Assembly (NCBI RefSeq): GCF_047638075.1
Contig: NZ_JBLJBV010000048.1
Location: 1 to 41,798, forward strand
Origin: UBA6197 sp047638075
Lineage (GTDB): Bacteria; Pseudomonadota; Alphaproteobacteria; Rhodobacterales; Rhodobacteraceae
Length of the DNA stretch: 41,798 nt
Direction: 5' to 3'
The position numbers and the translations under genes were made by a program. The notes under the pieces are model-generated. The model did no database searches and was not told the DNA's origin. It saw only the letters and a program-made list of their open reading frames with translations. This document shows positions 7,511-16,474 of this stretch, one piece after another (within the stretch, counting starts at the first letter, position 1; the number at the start of each line of letters is the position of its first letter).

Positions 7511-9823
7511 TCACCCGGCGGTCAGCAAGGGTGGTTTCGATCCTGTAAGCCGCGGCTTTTGCAGCTCTTCCACCTCAAGTACCAGGGAGCCGTCCTTGAC
7601 GCTGACCTTGACGACGCCGCCTTTGGTCAGTTTGCCAAACAGCAACTCCTCGGCCAGGGGCTTTTTGATATGCTCCTGAATTACGCGGCCCAGCGGGCGC
7701 GCGCCCATCCGGTCGTCATAGCCCTTGTCGGCCAGCCATTGCGCCGCCTCGGCCGTCAGTTCGATATGAACATTGCGGTCGATCAGCTGCGCTTCCAGTT
7801 GCAGCACGAACTTGTCCACCACCTTCAAAATCACCTCGGGCGGCAGCGCGGCAAAGCTGACCACCGCATCCAGGCGGTTGCGGAATTCCGGCGTGAAGGT
7901 GCGTTCTACCGCTGCCGTATCCTCACCCTCGCGCTTGTCACGACCAAAGCCGATCGCGGCCTTTGCCAGTTCGGTGGCGCCCGCGTTTGAGGTCATGATC
8001 AGGATCACATTGCGAAAATCAACCGTGCGGCCGTTGTGATCGGTCAGCTTTCCGTGGTCCATCACCTGCAAAAGGATGTTGTAGACATCGGGATGCGCCT
8101 TTTCCATCTCATCGAGCAGCAGCACGCAATGCGGATGCTGGTCCACCCCATCCGTCAGCATCCCGCCCTGATCGAACCCGACATAGCCCGGCGGCGCGCC
8201 GATCAGCCGCGAAACCGCGTGTTTTTCCATGTATTCCGACATGTCAAACCGCAGCAGCTCTACCCCCAGCGTGTCAGCCAATTGCTTGGCCACCTCGGTC
8301 TTGCCTACGCCGGTGGGGCCGGTGAACAGATAGTTCCCGATCGGTTTTTCCGGCTCGCGCAGACCCGCCCGCGCCAGTTTGATTGCAGAGGCCAGCGCCT
8401 CGATCGCCTTGTCCTGCCCGAAAACCACCCGCTTGAGCGATTTTTCCAGATCGCGCAGCACTTCGGCATCGTCTTTTGACACCGATTTGGCCGGAATCCG
8501 TGCGATTTTGGCGACGACCGCCTCAATTTCCTTCGCGCCCAGCGTCTTGCGGCGCTTGCTGTCGGGCAGCAGGTGTTGTGCGGCACCGGCTTCGTCGATC
8601 ACGTCGATCGCCTTGTCGGGCAGTTTGCGGTCGTGGATGTAGCGCGACGACAGTTCGACCGCTGATTTGATCGCCTCATTGGTATAGCGGATCTCGTGAT
8701 GCTCTTCGAAATAGGGTTTCAGCCCCATCAGGATCTTGATCGAATCGCCCACGCTGGGTTCATTCACGTCGATCTTCTGGAACCGACGGCTCAGCGCGCG
8801 GTCCTTTTCAAAGTGCTGGCGGTATTCCTTGTAGGTCGTGGAGCCCATGCACCGCAGTTTGCCGCCCTGCAGCGCAGGTTTCAGCAGGTTCGAGGCGTCC
8901 ATCGCCCCGCCCGAGGTCGCCCCGGCGCCAATCACGGTATGGATTTCGTCGATGAACAGAATCGCATCGGGATGCTCTTCCAGTTCCTTCACCACCGCTT
9001 TCAGCCGTTCCTCAAAATCACCGCGGTAGCGGGTGCCCGCCAGAAGCGCGCCCATATCGAGGCTGTAAATCGTTGATTTTGAAAGGATGTCCGGTGTTTC
9101 GCCGCGGGTGATCTTTAACGCCAGCCCTTCGGCAATCGCGGTTTTGCCGACACCGGGGTCGCCCACCAGCAGCGGGTTGTTCTTGCGGCGGCGGCACAGC
9201 ACCTGAATGCAGCGCTCCACCTCGGCCTCGCGGCCGATCAACGGGTCAATATCGCCCTTTTTCGATTTGTCGTTCAGGTCCACGCAAAACTTTGCCAGGG
9301 CCGATTCCTTGGCCTCGCCTGGCGGCACCTGTTGGGCCTCTTCATCGGCGCCCAGCACGGGACGGGCCTCACCGAATTCGGGGTCTTTCGCAACACCGTG
9401 GGCAATGAAATTCACCGCGTCATAGCGGGTCATGTCCTGCTCTTGCAGGAAAAACGCGGCATTCGATTCGCGTTCGGCAAAAACGGCGACCAATACGTTG
9501 GCCCCAGTAACCTCGGTCCTGCCCGAGCTTTGCACATGGATCGCGGCACGTTGGATTACCCGCTGAAACGCAGCTGTCGGGACCGCTTCGGAGCCCTCAA
9601 CATCGGTGATCAGTGTGGATAAATCATCATTGATGAATTCGGTCAGGGTCCGGCGCAAATCGTCAAGATCAACCGAGCAGGCGCGCATCACGCGCGCGGC
9701 GTCGGGTTCGTCGATCAAGGCCAGCAGCAGGTGTTCCAACGTGGCGAGTTCATGGCGCCGGGCATTTGCCAGCGCCAGCGCACCATGGATGGCTTGTTCG
9801 AGCGTTGTCGAAAACGAAGGCAT
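7511..9823 (-). CDS. clpA: ATP-dependent Clp protease ATP-binding subunit ClpA
   Basis: A 770-residue AAA+ unfoldase that feeds proteins to ClpP. Domains in order: the Clp N-domain (residues 1-140), AAA1 with Walker A GDPGVGKTA at 221-229 and Walker B ILFIDEIHTVIG, and AAA2 with GPTGVGKTE near residue 500 and VLLLDEMEKAHPDVYN. KAAIGFGRDKR contains the IGF/L-type loop that docks on ClpP, which marks it as ClpA rather than ClpB; the ClpB middle domain is also absent. The length is normal. It is convergent with the OmpA-like gene (44 bases between stops) and divergent from the ClC gene. The adaptor gene clpS, often next to clpA, is not present on either side here. Confidence 0.96.
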   Translation of the reverse strand: MPSFSTTLEQAIHGALALANARRHELATLEHLLLALIDEPDAARVMRACSVDLDDLRRTLTEFINDDLSTLITDVEGSEAVPTAAFQRVIQRAAIHVQSSGRTEVTGANVLVAVFAERESNAAFFLQEQDMTRYDAVNFIAHGVAKDPEFGEARPVLGADEEAQQVPPGEAKESALAKFCVDLNDKSKKGDIDPLIGREAEVERCIQVLCRRRKNNPLLVGDPGVGKTAIAEGLALKITRGETPDILSKSTIYSLDMGALLAGTRYRGDFEERLKAVVKELEEHPDAILFIDEIHTVIGAGATSGGAMDASNLLKPALQGGKLRCMGSTTYKEYRQHFEKDRALSRRFQKIDVNEPSVGDSIKILMGLKPYFEEHHEIRYTNEAIKSAVELSSRYIHDRKLPDKAIDVIDEAGAAQHLLPDSKRRKTLGAKEIEAVVAKIARIPAKSVSKDDAEVLRDLEKSLKRVVFGQDKAIEALASAIKLARAGLREPEKPIGNYLFTGPTGVGKTEVAKQLADTLGVELLRFDMSEYMEKHAVSRLIGAPPGYVGFDQGGMLTDGVDQHPHCVLLLDEMEKAHPDVYNILLQVMDHGKLTDHNGRTVDFRNVILIMTSNAGATELAKAAIGFGRDKREGEDTAAVERTFTPEFRNRLDAVVSFAALPPEVILKVVDKFVLQLEAQLIDRNVHIELTAEAAQWLADKGYDDRMGARPLGRVIQEHIKKPLAEELLFGKLTKGGVVKVSVKDGSLVLEVEELQKPRLTGSKPPLLTAG

Positions 9824-10117
9824 GTGGTGCTCCTTTCCTTTGGGTCTTGCGGGGCGCCTCTGTTACGCCTGCACCAACTCTCATCTCATATGGTTAAACT
9901 TCGGTGGAAATTGCCGTTCTTCAACCCCTGCCTGCATAAATTTCACCATAGACCGGTGCTTTGGCTGAAAAGTGAACATAGTGTAGGCCAAAGGTCCAGC
10001 CCCATGCTGTGCTGAAACGCCACCGCCAGCGCCCCGGCGTCGGATCCTGGGGCCAAACCGGGTTGCATTGGCCCCGATGGGGGCGCATGCAGCATAGATG
10101 AATGCGAGAGAGGAAGC
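9824..10117. promoter_or_regulatory. Divergent clpA / ClC intergenic region with inverted repeat
   Basis: This 294-base gap separates two genes transcribed away from each other and must hold both promoters. CTTTGGC at 9959-9965 and GCCAAAG at 9987-9993 form an inverted repeat with a 21-base spacer, which could be an operator or a leader hairpin. A short GCCCC/GGGGGC hairpin lies just before the ClC gene. GAGAGGAAGC directly before 10118 is the ClC ribosome site, and AAAGGAGCACCAC precedes the clpA start on the minus strand. No confident -35/-10 pair was picked out, and no clpS reading frame is present. Confidence 0.35.
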
Positions 10118-11521
10118 ATGAGAAGTCTGAAGGTTTCGCGCATCGCCATGCTGCGACGTTCGCGTGCTTTGGTGGTCTCACGCCGCCTTTGGAAAACGCG
10201 GCTGGTGTTTTGGGCCGGAGCCTTGGCTATTGGGGCCATCAGCGCGGGTTTTGCCTGGGGTGCGGATTATGCGCAGGGCCTTTTTATCCTTATGACCCAA
10301 CCGGGCTCTGGCAATCTTTTGCCGCTGGTGCTGACGCCTCTGGGGTTCGTGGTCTGCGCGCTGGCGTCCAGTACCTGGTTTCCAGGGGCCCAGGGGTCAG
10401 GCATTCCACAAGCTATTGCCTCGCGTCATCTGCGCGACCGTCCCGACCGGGGCGGGCTTTTGTCGCTCCGCATTGCCATTGGAAAGATATTTCTGACGGT
10501 GGCGGGGCTGGCCTGCGGTGCCTCGGTCGGGCGGGAGGGGCCGACCGTGCAGATCGGTGCCGCGATCATGCTGCAATCGGCGCGGGTAGGGCGCATGGCC
10601 AACGCGCGCGGGCTGATCCTTGCCGGTTCAGCGGCCGGTGTTGCGGCGGCGTTCAACACCCCACTGGCTGGTATCGTTTTTGCCATCGAGGAAATGGGCC
10701 GCACCTATCAGGCACGCACCAACGGCGTGGTGCTGTCGGCGGTGATCATTGCGGGGTTGGCATCGCTGGGTATCCTTGGCTCCTACACATATTTCGGTGT
10801 CTCATATGCCAGTGCGACCTTTCCGCAGGATGCGCTGGCGGTCGTCGTCTGCGGGCTTGTCGGGGGGCTGATGGGGGGGCTATTCAGTCGCCTCGTGATC
10901 GCGTTGACCCGGCGTATCCGCCGCTGGCGGACCTCGGCGCCGCGTTGGCGCGCCGTACAACTGGCATTCGCGGCCGGGATGATTACCGCGGTGGTGGGTC
11001 TGGCCTGCAACGGTGAGACCTTCGGCACCGGTTATGACCAGGCCCGCGCCGCGGTTGAGGGCGAGGCCCCCACCGCGACGTATTTTCTGGGCAAGTTTCT
11101 GGCCACCCTCGCCGCCACGGTTTCAGGTATTCCCGGTGGGCTGTTTGCGCCCTCTCTATCGGTGGGGGCGGGTTTGGGGGCCAGCGTGGCGGTGGTGCTT
11201 GGCTCCAGCATCGGCATCGGCGCAATCGTGGGCATGGCGGGGTATTTCGCAGGGGTCACGCAAGCCCCGATGACTGCCTTCGTGATCATTTTCGAAATGA
11301 CCGGTAACCACGACAATGTCATCGCAATCATGGTAGCGGCGATGCTTGGCTATGGCACATCGCGTTTTGTCGCGCCTGAACCGGTCTATCACGCGCTTTC
11401 CAGGCTGTTCATTGCTGATGCGCTACGCCAGCGCCGCGCCGCCGCAGCCCAGGCAGCAGACGTGACGGGCAGTGATAAAACCACGGACCAGGGCAGCCCG
11501 GTGCCACCTGCGGGGCGCTGA
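10118..11521 (+). CDS. ClC-family chloride channel / H+-Cl- antiporter
   Basis: A 467-residue polytopic inner-membrane protein of the ClC family. The three selectivity-filter motifs are present: GSGIPQA (residues 93-99), GREGPTVQIG (138-147) with the gating glutamate E140, and GLFAPSLSVGAG in the second half. FNTPLAGIVFAIEEM includes E191/E192 at the place of the inner proton-transfer glutamate of the bacterial exchangers, so proton-coupled antiport is more likely than passive channel activity. MTAFVIIFEMTGN is also family-typical. There are no C-terminal CBS domains. The ATG at 10118 has a GAGAGGAAGC ribosome site. Chloride is the default substrate; a fluoride or nitrate preference is less likely given the GSGIP and GREGP motifs but cannot be excluded. 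It ends 3 bases from the stop of the convergent gloB. Confidence 0.9.
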   Translation: MRSLKVSRIAMLRRSRALVVSRRLWKTRLVFWAGALAIGAISAGFAWGADYAQGLFILMTQPGSGNLLPLVLTPLGFVVCALASSTWFPGAQGSGIPQAIASRHLRDRPDRGGLLSLRIAIGKIFLTVAGLACGASVGREGPTVQIGAAIMLQSARVGRMANARGLILAGSAAGVAAAFNTPLAGIVFAIEEMGRTYQARTNGVVLSAVIIAGLASLGILGSYTYFGVSYASATFPQDALAVVVCGLVGGLMGGLFSRLVIALTRRIRRWRTSAPRWRAVQLAFAAGMITAVVGLACNGETFGTGYDQARAAVEGEAPTATYFLGKFLATLAATVSGIPGGLFAPSLSVGAGLGASVAVVLGSSIGIGAIVGMAGYFAGVTQAPMTAFVIIFEMTGNHDNVIAIMVAAMLGYGTSRFVAPEPVYHALSRLFIADALRQRRAAAAQAADVTGSDKTTDQGSPVPPAGR

Positions 11522-11524
11522 AGT

Positions 11525-12292
11525 CTAGAACCGGTCCTTGCGGTTGCGCAGGGCGGCGAAAACCTCGACATCGGGCGCGCCCTGCAATTCCAGCAGCGCC
11601 TTCATCACCGGGTCCGAGGCGCGCAGAAACGGATTGGTCGCCAGTTCCAGCGCCAGGGTCACCGGCACCGTCGGCTCGCCCTTCGCCCGCGCGTCGCGAA
11701 CCGCCGCCATCCGCGCCAATAGGGCCGGGTTGTCGGGCTCCAGCGACAGGGCAAAGCGGCCATTCGCTTCGGTATACTCATGGCCCGAACAGATCAGCGT
11801 CTCGGGTGGCAGGGCCGAAAGCTGTTGCAACGTTTCCCACATCTGCGCGGCAGTGCCCTCAAACAGCCTCCCGCAGCCCCAGCTCATCAGGCTGTCGCCG
11901 GTAAACACCAGCCCGGCCGAAGAAAAATACCAGGCGATATGGCCCAGCGTGTGGCCCGGCGCGTCGATCACCTCCACCATCTGCATCCCGATCGGAATCA
12001 CGTCGCCGGGACGGACGCTTTCGGTTAGCGCAGGCAGCCGGCCCACATCGACCTCGGCGCCGATTACCCGCGCACCGGTCGCAGCCTCCAGCATCGGCAC
12101 CCCGTCGATATGGTCGGCATGGTGGTGGGTGATCAGGACATGGCTCAACTTCCAGCCCCGCTCATAAAGCGTGCGCAGGATCGGCCCGGCCTCGGGGGCA
12201 TCGACCACGGTTGTGGTGTCAGTCGCCGGGTCATGAACCAGATAGGCGTAGTTGTCTTTCAGACAGGGGATGGTGACAATTTCCAAGGGCAT
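11525..12292 (-). CDS. gloB: Hydroxyacylglutathione hydrolase (glyoxalase II)
   Basis: A 255-residue metallo-beta-lactamase-fold enzyme that hydrolyses S-lactoylglutathione to lactate and glutathione, the second step of methylglyoxal removal. The metal-binding motif THHHADHIDG is followed by APGHTLGH, FTGDSLMSWGCGRLFEG and SGHEYTEANGRFAL, all glyoxalase II signatures, and the C-terminal RNRKDRF is also typical. The start at 12292 (MPLEIVTIPCLKDNYAYLV) matches the usual N-terminus; the open frame upstream to 12421 is non-conserved and would run into the divergent methyltransferase gene. The starts of the two divergent genes are 63 bases apart. Together with the ChaC-like gene it is the second glutathione-related gene in the window. 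Confidence 0.95.
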   Translation of the reverse strand: MPLEIVTIPCLKDNYAYLVHDPATDTTTVVDAPEAGPILRTLYERGWKLSHVLITHHHADHIDGVPMLEAATGARVIGAEVDVGRLPALTESVRPGDVIPIGMQMVEVIDAPGHTLGHIAWYFSSAGLVFTGDSLMSWGCGRLFEGTAAQMWETLQQLSALPPETLICSGHEYTEANGRFALSLEPDNPALLARMAAVRDARAKGEPTVPVTLALELATNPFLRASDPVMKALLELQGAPDVEVFAALRNRKDRF

Positions 12293-12355
12293 GGTGTTTC
12301 GTGTTCTTTTCCGTATGCTGCACCCAGAGCTTCGCCCAAGGATCGCCCGCGCGCA

Positions 12356-13108
12356 ATGCATCTTGACGTTCTTGACCTGCGCAATTTCTATTATCGCACC
12401 CAATTGGGGCGTGCGGCGCAAAAAGCGGTGCGTGACCGGGTGGTCAGCCTATGGCCGGCCACGGGCATCGCCGGCCAGACAGTGGTTGGCTACGGTTTTG
12501 CTGTGCCGCTTTTGCGCCCCTATCTGGAACAGGCGCGCCGGGTCATCGGGTTGATGCCCGCGGCCCAAGGGGTCATGCCATGGCCCGCAGGCATGCCCAA
12601 TGTCTCGGCCCTGTCCGAGGAAACGCGCTGGCCGCTTGAAACCGGCATGGTTGACCGCCTGATTCTGATGCACGGCCTGGAAACCGCCAACAACCCCACC
12701 GCCCTGATGGAGGAATGCTGGCGCGTCCTCGGTCCCGGTGGGCGGGCGCTTTTTGTGGTGCCCAATCGCGCCGGACTTTGGGCGCCGAGCGAATCTACGC
12801 CGTTCGGCTTTGGCCGCCCCTATACGCTGGGCCAACTTGACGCCCAGGCCCGGCGCGCCGGTTTCGTCCCCGAACGCCACGCTGCCGCTCTTTACATCCC
12901 GCCCTCACATCGTCGCTTCTGGCTGCGCTCGGCTCCGATGTGGGAACGTATGGGCAGCCGCGTCTCGGGGCTCCTGGCCGCCGGCGTGGTCATGCTTGAG
13001 GTATCAAAGCAGATCCACTCGCCGCGCCGCCCCGGTCTCGGCGCGCGGGTACGCAAACCGCTGTCGGTACTCGAAGGTGCCGTCCGCCCGGTCGCAGACC
13101 CGGCCTAG
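12356..13108 (+). CDS. Class I SAM-dependent methyltransferase-like protein
   Basis: A 250-residue protein with a Rossmann-like methyltransferase fold. TVVGYGFAVPLLRPYLEQAR stands at the SAM-binding glycine-rich loop in a weakly conserved form, and the later DRLILMHGLETANNPTALM and ECWRVLGPGGRALFVVPNR are the strand-4/strand-5 signatures of the type 11 methyltransferases. The start is set at the ATG at 12356 (MHLDVLDLRNFYYRTQLG); a longer open frame to 12110 overlaps gloB and is not supported. It is divergent from gloB. The substrate is unknown. The C-terminus is Pro/Arg-rich (HSPRRPGLGARVRKPLS), which suggests contact with nucleic acid or an acidic surface, but that is only a guess. Confidence 0.78.
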   Translation: MHLDVLDLRNFYYRTQLGRAAQKAVRDRVVSLWPATGIAGQTVVGYGFAVPLLRPYLEQARRVIGLMPAAQGVMPWPAGMPNVSALSEETRWPLETGMVDRLILMHGLETANNPTALMEECWRVLGPGGRALFVVPNRAGLWAPSESTPFGFGRPYTLGQLDAQARRAGFVPERHAAALYIPPSHRRFWLRSAPMWERMGSRVSGLLAAGVVMLEVSKQIHSPRRPGLGARVRKPLSVLEGAVRPVADPA

Positions 13109-13472
13109 CCCCCGTTTTTTCGACTTTTCCTTGGCCAAAATACTCCCGCCGGAGGCTCCTGCCGCCGCAAACACCCTCACCGTCCCGCTGCTTTGCCAGC
13201 CTCAGGCTGATTCCCCCCCCCCGCGTTCCCTTTGCACCGGCGCGATCCCCGTTAGCGCCCCAACTCCGATCCCGCAAAATCGGCCGCTACATAGGGGGGG
13301 CGACAATTAGCACCATTCGCAATCACTTTCTCTTGTTCAAGACGGTTGCCGCGCGGGAATTGCTCTGCTAGACCCGCGCCGAATTGGGCGTGTGGGCGAC
13401 TGCACGTCAAGGGGGTTTCTGACCGTGCAGCATAAGCGCAACGGCAGGGGCCAAGACATCGGAAGGGTTGAC
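13109..13472. other. Intergenic region upstream of the atp operon
   Basis: There is no gene in these 364 bases. The first part holds the Rhodobacteraceae-type repeat described separately. From about 13290 the base composition becomes less GC-rich, as expected of a promoter region; TTGCCG at about 13347 and TAGACC 17 bases later are a possible but weak -35/-10 pair for atpHAGDC. GGAAGGG at 13461-13467 is the ribosome site of atpH. The reading frame of atpH stays open back to 13392, but the intervening residues are not conserved. Confidence 0.4.
13120..13160. repeat. Rhodobacteraceae-type GC-rich intergenic repeat
   Basis: The segment reads CTTGGCCAAAATACTCCCGC followed by CGGAGGC. Motifs of this kind, in which GCCTCCGGCGGGAGTATTTT is read on the other strand, recur between genes in many Rhodobacter and Roseobacter chromosomes in my memory of those genomes. 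CCGCCGG is itself nearly self-complementary, and on the minus strand a T-rich end follows it, so it may work as a terminator or as a spreading repeat. Only one copy was noticed here. Confidence 0.45.
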
Positions 13473-14033
13473 GTGTCCGAACCAGCTTCGATTTCCGCTG
13501 CCATCGCCGGGCGTTATGCCACGGCCATTTTCGAACTTGCACGCGATGCCAAGGGGCTGACTGCCCTTGAGGCGGATGTGACCGCCCTGCGCGAGGCCCT
13601 GACGGGCAGCGCCGATCTGCGCGATCTGATCGGCTCGCCGATCTACACCCGCGATCAGCAGGGCCATGCAATTGCCGCGCTGGCCAAAAAAATGGGGCTA
13701 TCGACCCCGCTGGCCAACGGCCTGGCGCTTATGGCGGTCAAACGCCGCCTTTTTGCGCTGCCGCACCTGCTGGCGGGTCTTGCCGCCCGCATTGCTGAAG
13801 AAAAAGGCGAAGTGACCGCCACGGTCACCTCTGCCACGGCGCTTACAGCCGCTCAGGCCGACAAGCTGGCCAAAACGCTGAAGGCGCAGACGGGCCAGAC
13901 CGTCAAACTCGCCATGTCTGTCGATGAAAAACTCATCGGCGGGATGATCGTCAAGCTGGGTTCCAAGATGATCGATACGTCGATCGCCGCGAAACTCGCT
14001 TCTCTCCAGAATGCCATGAAAGAGGTCGGATAA
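13473..14033 (+). CDS. atpH: F1Fo ATP synthase delta subunit
   Basis: A 186-residue peripheral-stalk subunit (OSCP-like) that ties the F1 head to the membrane b subunits. The N-terminus ISAAIAGRYATAIFELA and the C-terminal VDEKLIGGMIVKLGSKMID with SIAAKLASLQNAM are diagnostic of the family. The start is a GTG at 13473, chosen because GGAAGGG lies 5 bases upstream and SEPASISAAIAGRYA matches the family's N-terminus; an ATG at 13392 would add 27 non-conserved residues. It is the first gene of the F1 operon, and its stop overlaps the atpA start (TAATG). Confidence 0.95.
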   Translation: MSEPASISAAIAGRYATAIFELARDAKGLTALEADVTALREALTGSADLRDLIGSPIYTRDQQGHAIAALAKKMGLSTPLANGLALMAVKRRLFALPHLLAGLAARIAEEKGEVTATVTSATALTAAQADKLAKTLKAQTGQTVKLAMSVDEKLIGGMIVKLGSKMIDTSIAAKLASLQNAMKEVG

Positions 14034-15562
14034 TGGGAATCCAAGCCGCAGAGATCTCTGCTATCCTCAAGGAGCAGATCAAGAATTTCGGGCAAGATGC
14101 CCAGGTGGCCGAAGTTGGCCGCGTGCTTTCCGTCGGTGACGGTATTGCCCGCGTCCACGGGCTCGACAACGTCCAGGCGGGCGAAATGGTCGAGTTTCCG
14201 GGCGGCATCCGGGGTATGGCGCTGAACCTTGAAGTCGACAACGTCGGTATCGTTATTTTCGGTTCTGACCGTGACATCAAGGAAGGCGATACCGTCAAGC
14301 GCACCAAGTCCATCGTGGACGTGCCGGTGGGCGAGGCCCTGCTGGGCCGCGTCGTTGACGGTCTTGGCAACCCGATCGACGGCAAAGGCCCGATCGAGGC
14401 GACCGAACGCCGCATCGCTGACGTGAAAGCGCCGGGTATCATCCCACGCCAATCGGTTCACGAACCGATGGCAACGGGCATGAAGTCGATTGACGCCATG
14501 ATCCCGGTTGGCCGCGGTCAGCGCGAACTGATCATCGGTGACCGCCAGACTGGCAAAACCGCAATCGCACTTGACACGATCCTGAACCAGAAATCCTACA
14601 ACGACGCAGATCCGTCGAACAAACTGCACTGCTTCTATGTTGCTATCGGGCAGAAACGCTCGACCGTGGCGCAGTTGGTCAAGAAGCTCGAAGAATCCGG
14701 CGCGATGGAGTATACCACCGTTGTCGCCGCGACCGCTTCTGACCCCGCACCTATGCAGTTTCTCGCACCCTACTCTGCGACAGCCATGGCGGAATATTTC
14801 CGGGATGGCGGCAAACACGCGCTGATCATCTATGATGACCTTTCCAAACAGGCTGTGTCCTACCGTCAGATGTCGCTCTTGCTGCGCCGTCCGCCCGGAC
14901 GCGAAGCCTATCCGGGCGACGTTTTCTACCTGCACTCTCGTTTGCTGGAACGTTCGGCCAAGCTGAACAAGGATTTTGGCGGCGGCTCGCTGACGGCGCT
15001 GCCGATCATCGAAACCCAGGGTGGCGACGTGTCGGCCTTTATTCCGACCAACGTGATCTCGATCACCGATGGCCAGATCTTCCTGGAAACCGACCTGTTC
15101 TACCAGGGCATCCGCCCGGCCGTGAACACCGGTCTGTCGGTGTCGCGCGTGGGATCAAGCGCCCAGACCAACGCGATGAAATCGGTTGCGGGTCCGGTCA
15201 AGCTGGAACTGGCGCAGTACCGCGAAATGGCGGCCTTTGCTCAGTTCGGCTCTGACCTTGATGCGGCGACGCAAAAGCTGCTGAACCGTGGCGCCCGCCT
15301 GACCGAGCTGATGAAGCAGCCGCAGTATTCACCGCTGACCAATGCGGAAATCGTCTGCGTCATCTTCGCCGGCACCAAGGGCTATCTTGATGCGGTTGCG
15401 GTCAAGGATGTCAGCCGGTTTGAGCAGGGTCTGTTGACGCACCTGCGCACGAACCGCCGCGACATTCTGGACTTCATCACCAACGAAGACCCGAAAGTCA
15501 AAGGTGAAGCCGAGGATCGCATCAAGGCTGCCATCGAAGAATTCGCCAAGACCTTCGCGTAA
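14033..15562 (+). CDS. atpA: F1Fo ATP synthase alpha subunit
   Basis: The 509-residue non-catalytic nucleotide-binding subunit of F1. The P-loop GDRQTGKT is at residues 169-176, and the arginine finger region GLSVSRVGSSAQTNAMK lies in the second half. The N-terminal beta-barrel domain and the C-terminal helical bundle are both complete. The start codon overlaps the stop of atpH, so the two are translationally coupled, and atpG follows after 24 bases. Length and sequence are ordinary for an alphaproteobacterium. Confidence 0.98.
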   Translation: MGIQAAEISAILKEQIKNFGQDAQVAEVGRVLSVGDGIARVHGLDNVQAGEMVEFPGGIRGMALNLEVDNVGIVIFGSDRDIKEGDTVKRTKSIVDVPVGEALLGRVVDGLGNPIDGKGPIEATERRIADVKAPGIIPRQSVHEPMATGMKSIDAMIPVGRGQRELIIGDRQTGKTAIALDTILNQKSYNDADPSNKLHCFYVAIGQKRSTVAQLVKKLEESGAMEYTTVVAATASDPAPMQFLAPYSATAMAEYFRDGGKHALIIYDDLSKQAVSYRQMSLLLRRPPGREAYPGDVFYLHSRLLERSAKLNKDFGGGSLTALPIIETQGGDVSAFIPTNVISITDGQIFLETDLFYQGIRPAVNTGLSVSRVGSSAQTNAMKSVAGPVKLELAQYREMAAFAQFGSDLDAATQKLLNRGARLTELMKQPQYSPLTNAEIVCVIFAGTKGYLDAVAVKDVSRFEQGLLTHLRTNRRDILDFITNEDPKVKGEAEDRIKAAIEEFAKTFA

Positions 15563-15586
15563 GCGTCGGGTGGAGAGGACAGGGAT

Positions 15587-16456
15587 ATGGCCAGCCTTAA
15601 GGACCTGAAGAACCGGATCGAGAGCGTCAAGAATACGCGCAAGATCACCAAGGCGATGCAGATGGTCGCGGCGGCAAAATTACGCCGCGCCCAAGACGCC
15701 GCCGTGGCTGCCCGGCCTTATGCCGAGCGGATGAAAGACGTCATGGCGGGGCTTGCCGCGTCGGTTGGCGGATCGGACTCTGCCCCTCGGCTTCTGGCCG
15801 GGACGGGGTCGGATCAGATCCATCTTCTGGTGGTGATGACCTCGGAGCGTGGGCTTTGCGGCGGTTTCAACTCGTCCATCGTGCGGCTTGCCCGTGCGCG
15901 GATCACCGAGTTGTTGGCGCAGGGCAAGACGGTCAAGATCATGACCGTTGGCAAGAAGGGCCGCGAACAGCTACGTCGTGAATACGGTGCCCATTTCGTG
16001 GGTCACGTCGACATGACCGAAGTGAAACGGGTCGGCTATGAAAACGCCTCCAGCATCGCGCGCGATATTCTGGCGCGGTTTGATGCCAGCGAATTCGATG
16101 TCGCCACGTTGTTTTACAACCGCTTCCAATCGGTGATCAGCCAGATTCCGACCGCGCTTCAAGTGATCCCGGCGCATTTTGAAGGCGAGGCAACGGTTGC
16201 CGTCGGTTATGAATATGAACCTTCGGAAGAGACGATCCTAGCCGACCTTCTGCCGCGCGGGCTTGCCACACAGGTCTTTGCGGCGCTGCTGGAAAACGGG
16301 GCTTCCGAACAGGGTGCCCGGATGTCTGCGATGGATAACGCCACCCGTAACGCGGGTGACATGATCAACCGTTTGACTATCCAGTATAACCGCTCGCGTC
16401 AGGCCGCGATCACCAAAGAGCTCATCGAAATCATTTCGGGCGCCGAGGCGCTCTGA
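15587..16456 (+). CDS. atpG: F1Fo ATP synthase gamma subunit
   Basis: The 289-residue central rotor shaft of F1. The N-terminal helix LKNRIESVKNTRKITKAMQM and the C-terminal NATRNAGDMINRLTIQYNR with RQAAITKELIEIISGAEAL form the antiparallel coiled coil that turns inside the alpha3-beta3 ring. SERGLCGGFNSS is the usual mid-protein motif. GGAGAGGACAGGG lies directly before the ATG. It sits between atpA and atpD, as in nearly all bacterial F1 operons. Confidence 0.98.
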   Translation: MASLKDLKNRIESVKNTRKITKAMQMVAAAKLRRAQDAAVAARPYAERMKDVMAGLAASVGGSDSAPRLLAGTGSDQIHLLVVMTSERGLCGGFNSSIVRLARARITELLAQGKTVKIMTVGKKGREQLRREYGAHFVGHVDMTEVKRVGYENASSIARDILARFDASEFDVATLFYNRFQSVISQIPTALQVIPAHFEGEATVAVGYEYEPSEETILADLLPRGLATQVFAALLENGASEQGARMSAMDNATRNAGDMINRLTIQYNRSRQAAITKELIEIISGAEAL

Positions 16457-16474
16457 ACGAGACGGAGAAAGTAA

